Source of the DNA: Sporomusa sphaeroides DSM 2875 | GTDB taxonomy: Bacteria; Bacillota; Negativicutes; Sporomusales; Sporomusaceae | Assembly (NCBI RefSeq): GCF_001941975.2 | Contig: NZ_CP146991.1 | Location: 4,337,001 to 4,401,000 of the forward strand | DNA length: 64,000 bases | Direction: 5' to 3' | Shown here: piece after piece, positions 1 to 8,660 of the stretch | Position numbering within the stretch: the first letter of the stretch is position 1 | How the letters are laid out: every line of letters starts with the position of its first letter | The notes under the pieces: generated by a model | Databases searched by the model: none | Seen by the model: the letters and a program-made list of their open reading frames with translations, nothing else | Told to the model about the DNA's origin: nothing | Program-made: the position numbers and the translations under genes

Positions 1-780
1 GGAAATCAGGATGGCTGCCGAATAAACGATAAAGAAGAAACTGCCTGCCTCTATTAAATTAATTTCTCTTGTGTAGGAGGCGATAAAACCGACAATTCCG
101 GAATAGCATAAGCCGAGAATTGCCCCAATCGCCGAAATCGGCAGTGCTTTAAATTCAACGAAATTGCTCAATGTAAAGCGCTTCATATCCTCCAGCTGCG
201 CCGCCGTTAACGCCGCTTCCGGCACCTTTAGCAAAAACGCCGCAATATAACAAGTGACCACCAGCAAAATACAGATACCTAAAATTGCGTTAAAGCTTAC
301 CTGCTGGTTCAGATATATTCCTAAAAACGGGCCAAAAGCCGACGCCAGCGTACTGCTCATTGCGTAATAGCTGATACCTTCGCCGCGCCTTGCCCCCGGA
401 ATAATGTTGGCGACAATGGTCCCGGTGGCGACTGTAGCCAGCCCAAAGCCTACTCCGTGCAAAAACCGGACAAAAAAGAGAAAGTGCAGATTGGTTGATT
501 TAAAATATAACAAGGTGGCAATCAGATACACGGTCAAGCCTATATAAAGCATCTTTTGCCGTCCGACCAGCTCGACTGATTTTCCGCCGAAGAAACGGGC
601 AAAAAGCGCCCCCACAATGAAAAGGCCTACCGCAAGACCGGCTTCACTCAAAGAGGCCTGCAGATTATCCACTGCGTAACCCGCGATTATAATCATCAGC
701 AGAAAATACACCAGATATACGAGGAAGTTCACCAGCGCATTAAGCAAAAAATCCTTTGTCCATATTTGTGCCTTTGTCAT
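1..780 (-). CDS. MFS transporter (3' end beyond window)
   Basis: This is the N-terminal 260 residues of a major facilitator superfamily transporter; the reading frame is open to base 1 and the C-terminus lies outside the window. Several hydrophobic segments are visible, with the MFS loop motif appearing around GRQKM after the second segment (ARFFGGKSVELVGRQKM). The ATG is at 778-780. It is divergent from a LysR regulator with 128 bp of AT-rich DNA between them, so the LysR protein probably controls it. The substrate cannot be told from sequence; drug or metabolite efflux is the usual guess for this subgroup. Confidence 0.88.
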   Translation of the reverse strand, partial: MTKAQIWTKDFLLNALVNFLVYLVYFLLMIIIAGYAVDNLQASLSEAGLAVGLFIVGALFARFFGGKSVELVGRQKMLYIGLTVYLIATLLYFKSTNLHFLFFVRFLHGVGFGLATVATGTIVANIIPGARRGEGISYYAMSSTLASAFGPFLGIYLNQQVSFNAILGICILLVVTCYIAAFLLKVPEAALTAAQLEDMKRFTLSNFVEFKALPISAIGAILGLCYSGIVGFIASYTREINLIEAGSFFFIVYSAAILIS

Positions 781-908
781 GTTTATCTCCTCTGTTAATG
801 TATAGCAGTTCTTTCCGATGTGAGTAATTATAGCATTGAGGATTTATAATTAAAAAGATATAATTAACTATATATTCATTCCTCAAAAGCTATGAAAAGG
901 TGATGCCT

Positions 909-1814
909 ATGGATTTGCTTCAATTAAGATACTTTCAGGTTGTTGCCCGGCTGGAAAATATAACGCGTTCCGCCGAAGAACTCCATATTGCCCAGCCTTC
1001 TCTCAGCAAAACCATTGCCCGTCTGGAGGAAAGCCTGGGTGTTCCCTTGTTTGAGCGTACAGGAAAACGAATCCGCCTCAACCTGTTTGGCGAAACTTTT
1101 CTGAAAAGGGTGGACCGGATCTTTAACGAACTGGAAAACGGGCAGCGTGATTTGGCAGACCTGGCCGGTCTAACAGACAGAAGCGTTACTGTCGGCGTCT
1201 CCTCCTCCCGTCTGCTGCAAAATTTTCTGAAAGAATATTTGACAGCTCATCCGGGCATTAAGTTCCGGCTTCGTCATATCACCAATCAACAGGAATTGCA
1301 AACGCAGCTTATAACCGGGAAAATAGACCTTAGTATATTTTTCTCGCCGATTGTACATCCGGAAATTCATTGCGAACCGCTGCTGGTTGAGGAGATTTTC
1401 CTGGCCGTTCCACCTAATCATCGCCTGGCTGAACGGACCAGCATACACCTGAAGGAGGCGGCCAACGAATCCTTTATCAGTGTTACCACCGATTTCGGCT
1501 TCCGGACCATTACAAATAATTTTTGCCTGCAGGCCGGTTTTACTCCCACGGTTGCATTTGAGATTGAAAGCATTGATGTAATAGCAAGCCTGGTCAATGC
1601 CGGACTGGGTGTAGCCTTTCTGCCTGCCTGCTGGTATCAGGAAGAAAGGCGGCAGAGCTCGCCGGTGAGCCTGCATATTGAAGCACCCTCCTGCCGGCGA
1701 ACCTTTTGGTTAGCCTGGAGGAAGGAGCGTTATCTGCCTGAAGCCATGCGTAATTTCAGCAAATCGGTCATTGAATATTTTTCATCCGCAAAATCAAAAT
1801 CCTTCCCTGATTGA
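909..1814 (+). CDS. LysR-family transcriptional regulator
   Basis: About 301 residues, the usual length for the family. The N-terminal winged helix-turn-helix is clear (residues 1-60; LQLRYFQVVARLENITRSA followed by QPSLSKTIARLEESLGVPLF), and a periplasmic-binding-like effector domain follows. I chose the ATG at 909 because AAAAGG at 895-900 sits 8 bases upstream; GTG 900 and ATG 903 are in frame but crowd that site. The gene is divergent from the MFS transporter, the classical arrangement in which the LysR protein autoregulates and activates the neighbour. The effector is unknown. Confidence 0.93.
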   Translation: MDLLQLRYFQVVARLENITRSAEELHIAQPSLSKTIARLEESLGVPLFERTGKRIRLNLFGETFLKRVDRIFNELENGQRDLADLAGLTDRSVTVGVSSSRLLQNFLKEYLTAHPGIKFRLRHITNQQELQTQLITGKIDLSIFFSPIVHPEIHCEPLLVEEIFLAVPPNHRLAERTSIHLKEAANESFISVTTDFGFRTITNNFCLQAGFTPTVAFEIESIDVIASLVNAGLGVAFLPACWYQEERRQSSPVSLHIEAPSCRRTFWLAWRKERYLPEAMRNFSKSVIEYFSSAKSKSFPD

Positions 1815-1965
1815 AGGGTCTGTATTTCATCCCGCAGTACATTGGCACGATTATCTCCTTATTAAACTCCGGCCTTCTTCTTGCTTTCAGGCAAAAGATC
1901 AGCGTTGTTTTCCCAGGGGGAATTATGGCATAATGTAATGACGCAGCAGCACAATGGAGGTTTAC

Positions 1966-2754
1966 ATGAAAATAATCGATTGGGAGGATTATGTACCCAA
2001 TCCTCACGGACATACAGTGACCGGCAACATAAAGATTATCGAAAGATTCCCGCTGCCTCAGCTCAACCGTTACCGCAGAATATGGATTTATCTGCCGCCC
2101 GGTTATGAGCAGCCGGAGCAGCGTTACCCCGTCTTATATATGCATGACGGGCAGAATTTGTTTGATATGGCAACCTCCTATTCGGGAGAATGGCGGGTTG
2201 ACGAAAGCCTCAACCGGCTTTGTACAGAAAACAGAACGAACGGTGCGATTGTTGTTGGCATTGACAACGGAGCCACCGCCCGTTTTGATGAGTATATCCC
2301 GGGCTACAGCGGGGATAAATATGCGGCTTTTATTGTGGATACTCTTAAACCTTTTATCGACAGCAAATTTCGCACTCTGCCGGACCGGTACAATACGGGT
2401 ACGGCAGGCAGTTCACTGGGTGGGCTCATTTCTTTGTATATGGGCTTTACGCGACCGGATGTATTCTCCCGCATCGGCGCCTTTTCCCCGGCTATGCATT
2501 TTGCCGGGGATTGTCTCAACGGCTGGTGTAAGGAAGATGACATGAGAATCTATCTTGACGTGGGAACCAAGGAACTGCTTTCGTATAATAGCGCCCGCGA
2601 ATACGCGGATTTTGTCTGGGACAGCTATTACCGGCTTATTTGCGCCGGTTTTAGTCAAGAGGAAGTAAAGCTGATTATCGAAAAGGATGCTGAACATAAC
2701 GAGGCCGACTGGGCCAGACGGTTTCCTGAAGCTTTTTTGTGGCTCTTTGGTTAA
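1966..2754 (+). CDS. Esterase, alpha/beta-hydrolase fold (COG2819/Fes-like)
   Basis: A 262-residue putative serine esterase. The nucleophile elbow is GSSLGG with Ser150, the strand-turn YMHDGQNLFD at about 58-67 is typical of the esterase D/IroE group, and a candidate catalytic histidine lies in EHNEADW near the C-terminus. No signal peptide is seen, so it is cytoplasmic. GGAGG at 1956-1960 sets the start at ATG 1966; the in-frame ATG at 1954 overlaps that site. It converges on a second, unrelated-looking esterase and lies close to an ATP-grasp gene; the three probably form one functional group. The substrate is unknown. Confidence 0.85.
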   Translation: MKIIDWEDYVPNPHGHTVTGNIKIIERFPLPQLNRYRRIWIYLPPGYEQPEQRYPVLYMHDGQNLFDMATSYSGEWRVDESLNRLCTENRTNGAIVVGIDNGATARFDEYIPGYSGDKYAAFIVDTLKPFIDSKFRTLPDRYNTGTAGSSLGGLISLYMGFTRPDVFSRIGAFSPAMHFAGDCLNGWCKEDDMRIYLDVGTKELLSYNSAREYADFVWDSYYRLICAGFSQEEVKLIIEKDAEHNEADWARRFPEAFLWLFG

Positions 2755-2806
2755 ACGCAAAAAACGGTCCGTATCACGTCACTGTGATACGGACCGTTTT
2801 TGCGTT
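2754..2806. terminator. Bidirectional rho-independent terminator
   Basis: A long near-perfect hairpin: GTATCAC and GTGATAC close a 6-base loop, extended outward by CGGTCC/GGACCG and A-rich/T-rich arms. It lies between the convergent esterase genes and has T runs on both strands, so it can serve both. Confidence 0.9.
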
Positions 2807-2815
2807 TTTTCTGCA

Positions 2816-3567
2816 TCAAGAATGATGATATCCCAGTTTATCAAGGAAATACGGCATTTGTATCCGCCACCAAGGCCAGTCATGCGCCACGTCATGCCCC
2901 CAGATGTCAAACCAGGCAGGAATGTTTTTGGCTTTGAAGATTTTCATCAGGTTATATGTGTCTTGCAGCGTTTCTTCCTCCCAGGCCCCTTGCCCGGAAC
3001 AGATAATCATCGTGCTGCTGCGGAGCTGATCGAGAAACCAGGGGTCTGTCAGATTGGCAAGATAGTGAACCGGACTATTATAATAAATGTTATCGTCCAT
3101 AAAATTGCCCATACTGAAGCGCAAATCATAGACGCCGCTCAGAGCGATGGTTGCATCAAAAATGCCGGGATTTTGCAGAGAAAATTCAGGGCATGGAAGG
3201 CGCCGAGGCTGCAGCCTGTGGTCATTAGCTGATGAAACGGACTGCGGCTGCGGATATATGGCACCAGTTCCGCCAGGATATAATTTTCATATTCCCTGTG
3301 CCGGTGGGCGCGCTGCTCCGCGTTCTTGTTCGTATGCAGCCAGGTTTGCTCATCCACGCTTTCTACGGTAAAGAACTGAACGGAGCCTGCATTAATAAAT
3401 GATTGGCAGGCTTCCACCATTTTAAAATCTTCATATTCATAAAATGATCCTCCGGAAGACGGGAAAACAAGAATAGGTTTGCCTGCATGTCCATAAACCT
3501 TCATCTCCATGTCCTTCCAAAGACTTGGGCTCCAATGTTTATGATATTCAATGTGCATTCCAATCAT
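2816..3567 (-). pseudogene. Esterase (COG4947-like), frameshifted
   Basis: Two adjacent frames together encode one protein of about 250 residues. The upstream frame (3567 to 3139) carries the N-terminus (KPILVFPSSGG) and the nucleophile elbow GCSLGAFHALNF; the downstream frame continues as PGIFDATIALSGVYD and then RFSMGNF to the stop at 2816. Reading one extra T in the run near 3182-3187 restores NFSLQNPGIFD, so a one-base deletion in a homopolymer explains the break. The family is the small esterases often found beside ATP-grasp ligases. Either the gene is recently dead or this is a sequencing error. The start (ATG 3567 or 3558) is uncertain. Confidence 0.82.
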
Positions 3568-3755
3568 CCATTTCTTTTAGTACTGATTATAACATAAAAT
3601 GCAAGACAAAGGCAGGATTTCGTCAAAAAGCAACAAATATATATTAATATTATAATATTTATGTATCATGCATGAATACATCACTGAGTCAGCGGAATAG
3701 CTGTGCTGTCCTATGATAAGCAGGCTGAACACTAAAAGGAACAGGAGGACTTCCT

Positions 3756-4916
3756 ATGAATGTTGTTTTTTTATCACCACATTTCCCCAGTAACTATTTT
3801 CATTTTTGTGTTAACTTACGCAAATTAGGTGCCAATGTGCTCGGAATCGCTGACGAGAAATACGAAAATTTAAGCCAGCCGCTGCGTGAGGCGTTAACAG
3901 AGTATTATCGGGTCAGCGACCTGCATGACTACGACCAGCTTGTGCGGGCGATGGGTTATTTCACCCACAAATATGGTAAAATTGACCGGTTTGAGTCGCA
4001 TACGGAATATTGGCTGGCGACAGATGCCAGAATCCGTACGGATTTTAACATCCCTGGCATAAAAAATGACACAATCGATGAAATCAAGCACAAATCGTTG
4101 ATGAAGCAAAAGTTTATCGAAGCAGGTGTGGAGGTAGCGCCAGGCCGAGTGGTTCGTTCGCTGGCAGAGGCTGAGGCATTTATTCGCGAAGTGGGCTACT
4201 CGGTTGTGGCAAAGCCTGACAGCGGGGTTGGCGCCGCCGGCACTCACAAAATTACTACTCCGGCGGAACTGACCGATTTATTCGGCGACGGCAATTCTGG
4301 GGAGTATTTTCTGGAAGGGTTTGTCCAAGGCAAGCTGTACACCTTTGATGGGCTTGTTGACAGCAATGGCAAGCCGGTGTTTTATACCTCCCATACATAT
4401 TCTGCCGGCATAATGGAGACAGTCAATGACGACCAGGACATCTACTACTACTCACTGCGGAAGCTTCCCCCGAACCTGGAAAAAGCGGGGCTGGCGACGC
4501 TGAAGGCTTTCGGCATACGTGAACGTTTCTTCCATTTTGAGTTCTTCCTGACTGCCAGGAAGAAAGTAGTGGGACTGGAGGTCAACATGCGGCCGCCAGG
4601 CGGTTTTACCATGGATATGTTCAACTTTGCCAATGATATTAACCTTTATTACGAGTGGGCAAATATCGTTATGAACGGCACTACCGCGCTCGATTACCAG
4701 CGAAAATATCACTGCGCTTACATCGGACGTAAATTCAACAAGAATTATGTTCATTCCCATGAAGAGATCATCGGGAAATACGGCCAGTATATTGTACAGC
4801 ACGAAGCGGTCAGCGGCGTATTCAGCGCGGCACTGGGCAATTACGGCTATCTGGTGCGCTCACCGGAGCTGAGCGAAGTTATGGAAATGGTTGAGTTTAT
4901 TCATCAAAAGGAATAG
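3756..4916 (+). CDS. ATP-grasp domain ligase
   Basis: A 386-residue ATP-grasp protein of the carboxylate-amine/thiol ligase fold. Residues 150-163 hold the ATP-binding loop VVAKPDSGVGAAGT, and the metal-binding end is GLEVNMRPPGGFT with Glu275 and Asn277. A pre-ATP-grasp Rossmann-like domain occupies residues 1-100. AGGAGG at 3744-3749 supports the ATG at 3756. Homologues in Firmicutes often cluster with the two esterase types found just upstream, which suggests ligation of an amino acid or peptide and esterase trimming or release, but no product can be named. Confidence 0.88.
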   Translation: MNVVFLSPHFPSNYFHFCVNLRKLGANVLGIADEKYENLSQPLREALTEYYRVSDLHDYDQLVRAMGYFTHKYGKIDRFESHTEYWLATDARIRTDFNIPGIKNDTIDEIKHKSLMKQKFIEAGVEVAPGRVVRSLAEAEAFIREVGYSVVAKPDSGVGAAGTHKITTPAELTDLFGDGNSGEYFLEGFVQGKLYTFDGLVDSNGKPVFYTSHTYSAGIMETVNDDQDIYYYSLRKLPPNLEKAGLATLKAFGIRERFFHFEFFLTARKKVVGLEVNMRPPGGFTMDMFNFANDINLYYEWANIVMNGTTALDYQRKYHCAYIGRKFNKNYVHSHEEIIGKYGQYIVQHEAVSGVFSAALGNYGYLVRSPELSEVMEMVEFIHQKE

Positions 4917-4941
4917 TATATTCCCGTAAACGTCAAGCTGC

Positions 4942-4975
4942 CAGGCCGCCTTTTGGGGCGGCCTGTTTATTATTT
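4942..4975 (+). terminator. Rho-independent terminator
   Basis: CAGGCCGCC and GGCGGCCTG form a 9-bp stem followed by a T-rich stretch, 25 bases after the ATP-grasp stop. Confidence 0.9.
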
Positions 4976-5055
4976 TTAGAAATATAACTATATATATTGA
5001 GATTTTGGAGAAGATAAAAAAATCACTGAAATTGCATTAATATTTAGCTTAGGGA

Positions 5056-5622
5056 GTGGAGCATGGCTTGAATGATCAAGAAATCGCAAATCGAATCCTT
5101 GATTTGACCTTGGAAATCACTCGCCTTAGTATATATGAATGGAGATACCTTGACCTTTTTACCTGGCAGTGGTGGCTTCTGGTAACAGTATTCATTATCC
5201 CCTGGATTATCTTTATAAAAATGGTCGATAAGAAACAATTACCCGCAACGCTGCTATTAGGCTCGTGGGTGCTGATTATTTCCGAATCATTTGACCATAT
5301 CGGCTACGAACTCGGCATGTGGACATACTTAGTTGAGATTTTTCCACTTTTCCCTCGATTTGAAGAAGTAAACTTTTCTGCTTTGCCGGTTACATATATG
5401 CTTATCTATCAAAATTATAAGGATTGGAAGAGATACACACTGGCAATCGCAATTGCTGCAGGTATATTTACTTGGATTTGCGAACCAATATTGATTTGGC
5501 TGAACCTTTACATCCCCTTAAAATGGAACCCGACTTACGGATTTCCCATTTACATAGCCATTGGATTAGTTACCAAATGGGGAGTTCAAAAGGTTGAAAG
5601 TTTAGCTGGAACCAAGGAGTAA
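5056..5622 (+). CDS. CBO0543-type integral membrane protein
   Basis: A 188-residue polytopic membrane protein of unknown function, matching the pattern of the CBO0543 family: about five hydrophobic segments, an aromatic WQWWLLVTVFIIPWI first segment, and conserved polar turns such as SESFDHIGYELGMW. A GTG at 5056 directly abuts AGGGAG, so the TTG at 5068 (MNDQEIANR, 8-base spacing) is an equally good start. It stands alone, with no hairpin or partner gene adjacent. Members are common in sporulating Firmicutes, but their role is not established. Confidence 0.75.
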   Translation: MEHGLNDQEIANRILDLTLEITRLSIYEWRYLDLFTWQWWLLVTVFIIPWIIFIKMVDKKQLPATLLLGSWVLIISESFDHIGYELGMWTYLVEIFPLFPRFEEVNFSALPVTYMLIYQNYKDWKRYTLAIAIAAGIFTWICEPILIWLNLYIPLKWNPTYGFPIYIAIGLVTKWGVQKVESLAGTKE

Positions 5623-5764
5623 AGGGTAATGAAGCAACGCCTTCATTACCCTTTACTAATCCAAATATATCGCCAGAAAATATCGTAATAGGACATCCTG
5701 ACAGCATCATATTTCTCTATATAATATTTTATCGACACATCCAGTATAGAGGAGAAATGATACT

Positions 5765-6307
5765 ATGTCCTTTTTTTTAAATCAAAATGAACACTACCGG
5801 CAATATGATATCGGCGATTGGACCTATGGCACCCCTGCAGTTTTATCTTGGGGTGAAGGAACAACCTTGAAAATCGGTCGTTTCTGTTCTATCGCAAATG
5901 GCGTAGAGATTATGTTGGGCGGAGAACATCGCTCAGATTGGATTACCACATATCCTTTTAACGTTCTTTGCGAGCAGGCACATTCTTTTACAGGCCATCC
6001 AAAGTCAAAAGGTGATGTCATTATCGGGAATGATGTTTGGCTAGGAAGCAAAGCACTCATTCTCTCGGGTGTTAAAATTGGCGATGGAGCGGTTATTGGG
6101 GCCCATAGTGTTATAACCAAAGATGTCGCTCCCTACTCAATTGTGGCGGGCAATCCCGCCAAGCTGTACAGATTACGGTTTGATGAGCAGGTGATACGTG
6201 ATTTATTAAGAATTGCCTGGTGGGAATGGCCTTTTGAAAAAATCAAAGAAGCCTGGCCTTTATTATTGTCCAATAGGATTTCTGACTTTATCCGGATTTA
6301 TGGATAG
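5765..6307 (+). CDS. CatB/Vat-like xenobiotic acetyltransferase
   Basis: A 180-residue left-handed beta-helix acetyltransferase. Hexapeptide repeats run through VIIGNDVWLGSKALILSGV and IGDGAVIGAHSVI, and the catalytic histidine is His55 in GGEHRSDW, as in chloramphenicol (CatB) and streptogramin A (Vat) acetyltransferases. The C-terminal motif IVAGNPAKLYRLRF is also typical. GGAGAAAT just upstream supports ATG 5765, and a terminator follows. It transfers acetyl from acetyl-CoA to a hydroxyl of an antibiotic or sugar; whether it gives resistance cannot be told from sequence. Confidence 0.88.
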   Translation: MSFFLNQNEHYRQYDIGDWTYGTPAVLSWGEGTTLKIGRFCSIANGVEIMLGGEHRSDWITTYPFNVLCEQAHSFTGHPKSKGDVIIGNDVWLGSKALILSGVKIGDGAVIGAHSVITKDVAPYSIVAGNPAKLYRLRFDEQVIRDLLRIAWWEWPFEKIKEAWPLLLSNRISDFIRIYG

Positions 6308-6334
6308 CGGCACGATGGCGGCCCGTAAAACTCA

Positions 6335-6369
6335 AAAAAAACGGTTGCTTTTTAAAGCAGCCGTTTTTA
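6335..6369 (+). terminator. Rho-independent terminator
   Basis: AAACGGTTGCTTT and AAAGCAGCCGTTT pair (one G-U) around a two-base loop, ending in a T run, 28 bases after the acetyltransferase stop. Confidence 0.88.
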
Positions 6370-6448
6370 TATGGTAAAAGGTTTGGGGAAATACTAAGCC
6401 AAAGCTGTCCTATATAGAAAAAATTCTGAACCAATAACGGAGGAAACT

Positions 6449-7027
6449 ATGAATGCCGTATTAGAGAATATACTGACCAGAAGAAGTGTCCGTGCTTATC
6501 AAAAAAAGCAAATCTCCAAAGAAGACTTACAAACAATTCTCATGGCAGGAAGCTATGCTCCCAACGGGATGGGATTGCAGAACTGGAGATTTACCGCTAT
6601 CCAAAATCAGGCTATTTTAACAAAAGTTAATGAAGCAATTCGTCAAACACTTTTGTCCATTCCTGTAGTGGCGGAAACCCATCCCTATATCGTGAGTCTA
6701 GTTGAAAAAGCCAAAGATATGAATGCAGATTTTTTATATCATGCTCCGACCTTCATCCTTGTCTCGAATTTAAAAGACAACGGCAACTCTATGCCGGATT
6801 CTGCTTTGGCAATTGGCAATATGATGCTAACAGCTCATTCTCTCGGTATCGGTTCTTGCTGGTTAAATCAACTGCCAGGGCTTACGCATATGCCACAGAT
6901 CCGGGAGCTTTTGGATGAATTGGGCATCCCCCAAAATCATATTGCCTATGGCTCAGTTGTTATGGGTTATGCAGCAGGCGAACTTAAACCTGCGGCTCCC
7001 CGTAAAGATGTAATTTATATTATCTAA
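6449..7027 (+). CDS. Nitroreductase-family FMN oxidoreductase
   Basis: A 192-residue nitroreductase-fold protein. The N-terminal RRSVRAYQKKQI motif is the FMN phosphate-binding signature, and the central GLQNWRFTAIQN and C-terminal IGSCWLNQLPGL segments fit the family. Such enzymes use NAD(P)H to reduce nitro groups, quinones or flavins; the natural substrate is unknown. GGAGG at 6440-6444 supports ATG 6449. It is followed closely by a relic of a DUF1643 gene on the other strand. Confidence 0.9.
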   Translation: MNAVLENILTRRSVRAYQKKQISKEDLQTILMAGSYAPNGMGLQNWRFTAIQNQAILTKVNEAIRQTLLSIPVVAETHPYIVSLVEKAKDMNADFLYHAPTFILVSNLKDNGNSMPDSALAIGNMMLTAHSLGIGSCWLNQLPGLTHMPQIRELLDELGIPQNHIAYGSVVMGYAAGELKPAAPRKDVIYII

Positions 7028-7046
7028 TTATCTTCTGCTGTTACTC

Positions 7047-7107
7047 ATCGCCATAACTCAGCATGAGCATCAACACCATCGCCTTTTTCTTGTTGTATCC
7101 CATTCCT
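7047..7107 (-). pseudogene. Relic of a DUF1643 gene
   Basis: These 61 bases match 31458-31518 inside the intact DUF1643 gene at roughly 80% identity (shared run CACCATCGCCTTTTTCTTGT). Read on the minus strand they correspond to the KKKAMVLMVSPSYAD segment, without the rest of the gene. It is a fragment only, lying between the nitroreductase and the MarR-GNAT gene, and suggests an earlier accessory insertion left of the present cassettes. Confidence 0.6.
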
Positions 7108-7110
7108 GCT

Positions 7111-8028
7111 TTAGCATAGCCTGGCATCAAACCGCTGCTCGATCAACCGATTTTTCCAGGTGTTATTTTCTTTTTCCTCTGTCAGCGTAAACCCAAAATC
7201 TTCATACAGATGTCGTGCCGCCTCCAACCCTTTGAAAGTCCAAAGAAATACGTGATTATAGTTTTTACTATTACAGTACTCCATGGCCTTTGTTACTAAG
7301 ATCCGCCCCAGGCCAGCGCCTCTAAATTCGGGTTCTATCAGGAACCATCGTAATTGAGCTGTTGTTGGGCTAATTTCAACAATGCCAATAAAACCTACTA
7401 TTGTGCCGCAGCATTCAGCAATTAAAATTTTACCTGCTGAAGGTTTGTCCAAAAATTTGAATAAACTCTCTAAGACATATTTTTCAAAAACCGAGTCTAA
7501 CTGATATTCCTGAGCATATAAAACTCCATGCCGGTAGACAATATAACCGATATCCCCGGGTTGGAAATCACGTATACTAACCGAGGCATCTATACGTCCT
7601 GATAACATTCTCTCTATTGTAGCCATATGCTCAACGAGATGTTGCTGCGCTCCAAGTGGCAAGCACTCTAATAACTTAACGATCTGAGCGGAAGAAGTAT
7701 CTGACAATTGGGTAAAGGTGTCCTTGCCTCTGTCTGTTAAAGATAAAATCTGTGAACGGCCATCAGTTGCAGATTTTTTTGTTTCGATCAGGCCTTCTTT
7801 CTTCAGTCTTCTTAAAATTCGACTCAAATACCCAGGGTCAATCTGGAGTATTTCTGTTAGGTCACTGGCAAGACAAGTTACAGCATTGTCAATTTCCAGC
7901 AGCACCCGTGCCTCTGCCAATGAGTAGGGGCTTTCCAAGATGGTCTTATTTACAAGGCCAATAATATTGGTATAGAATCGATTAAACTTCCTAATCTTTA
8001 AAACACGGTGATCAATAAACTCATTCAT
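7111..8028 (-). CDS. MarR-type regulator fused to GNAT acetyltransferase
   Basis: A two-domain protein of about 305 residues. Residues 1-140 form a MarR winged helix (DPGYLSRILRRLKKEGLIET, then TDGRSQILSLTDRGKDTF). Residues 150-300 form a GNAT domain with the acetyl-CoA loop FRGAGLGRILV. A GGGGGG run on the coding strand lies 8 bases before ATG 8028, which I chose over ATG 8034. MarR-GNAT fusions are a known family; the regulator probably responds to, and acetylates, a small molecule. There is no obvious target gene beside it. Confidence 0.9.
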   Translation of the reverse strand: MNEFIDHRVLKIRKFNRFYTNIIGLVNKTILESPYSLAEARVLLEIDNAVTCLASDLTEILQIDPGYLSRILRRLKKEGLIETKKSATDGRSQILSLTDRGKDTFTQLSDTSSAQIVKLLECLPLGAQQHLVEHMATIERMLSGRIDASVSIRDFQPGDIGYIVYRHGVLYAQEYQLDSVFEKYVLESLFKFLDKPSAGKILIAECCGTIVGFIGIVEISPTTAQLRWFLIEPEFRGAGLGRILVTKAMEYCNSKNYNHVFLWTFKGLEAARHLYEDFGFTLTEEKENNTWKNRLIEQRFDARLC

Positions 8029-8151
8029 TTTCATTCCCCCCTGCAAATAAATAGTACCAATAATTAGTCTAGCAGCAATTAGTTGACTTAGTCAAGTAAT
8101 TCTCAGTTGACAACCTGACAATTACTTTTTCCCATGTTTTAAGTGAGGAAA

Positions 8152-8197
8152 AAGCAAGACCTCAACCCTTGAAAAATGCAAGGATTGAGGCCATGCT
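8152..8197 (-). terminator. Hairpin/terminator next to the left att-like site
   Basis: CCTCAACCCTTG and CAAGGATTGAGG form a strong stem extended by AAGCA/TGCTT, with a T run on the minus strand. It sits just downstream (in rlmH orientation) of the rlmH-tail-like sequence at 8199 and closely resembles the hairpin beside the true rlmH stop at 51317-51350. Confidence 0.75.
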
Positions 8198-8198
8198 T

Positions 8199-8237
8199 CA
8201 CCTTTACCGGTGGTATGGTTCTCTGTATCGGGTTAAA
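8199..8237 (-). repeat. rlmH-3'-end-like att site (third copy, degenerate)
   Basis: This stretch aligns with 22128-22166 with 5-6 differences in 39 positions, sharing the extension GTATCGGGT that the copy at rlmH lacks. On the minus strand it reads R-Y-R-E-P-Y-H-R-stop, matching the R/Y-G-E-P-Y-H-W-stop of the other copies. It is either the outer boundary of a second, older cassette (8.2-22.1 kb) or the trace of an earlier insertion. No recombination has been shown. Confidence 0.65.
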
Positions 8238-8660
8238 TATTATTTTTAAGACATAAGCAAAAGGAAGCAAAATGAACGTCCCTTTGCTTCGCCAGTTATA
8301 TTGCCAATATGTTTCAAGCCCGGAGACTCTTTCCGGAAAGGGATCTCTCGGGCTTGATGGGGAAACTAGCTGTCAGTTATCACGTTCACGGGTCTTTGAC
8401 AGCGATAATCGTTAGAATAAGAAATAATTTCTTATTTAACACCCCCTATTATTTGCTATTGTCTTTTGATACGTTCAGTATATAATGCTAATACAAGAAT
8501 ATGATTTCAATACTATGTTAAATCTAAAAAGAGTATGGCGTCAATTTTACTGTTAGTATAATACGGAGCTGCTCAAGTTGTACTATAAGATGAAAAAACC
8601 TCGTTTACAGGTAATGGTGTTCGATATTTGATTCAAGGATAAGATAATATTGTAAAGGCG
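8238..8660. other. Non-coding leader with inverted repeats
   Basis: No gene is visible in 423 bases. A long imperfect inverted repeat at 8315-8356 has outer arms CAAGCCCG/CGGGCTTG and inner arms TTTCC/GGAAA. A second pairing, CTGTCA with TGACAG, spans 8370-8402. Neither hairpin is followed by a T run, so they are not ordinary terminators. The position upstream of the PAS-domain regulator allows a leader RNA or operator role, but I recognise no riboswitch class. Confidence 0.4.

Noticed and set aside
1170..1676. Antisense frame of 168 codons in the LysR gene
   Set aside because: It lies wholly within a clear LysR gene and has no start signal or domain.
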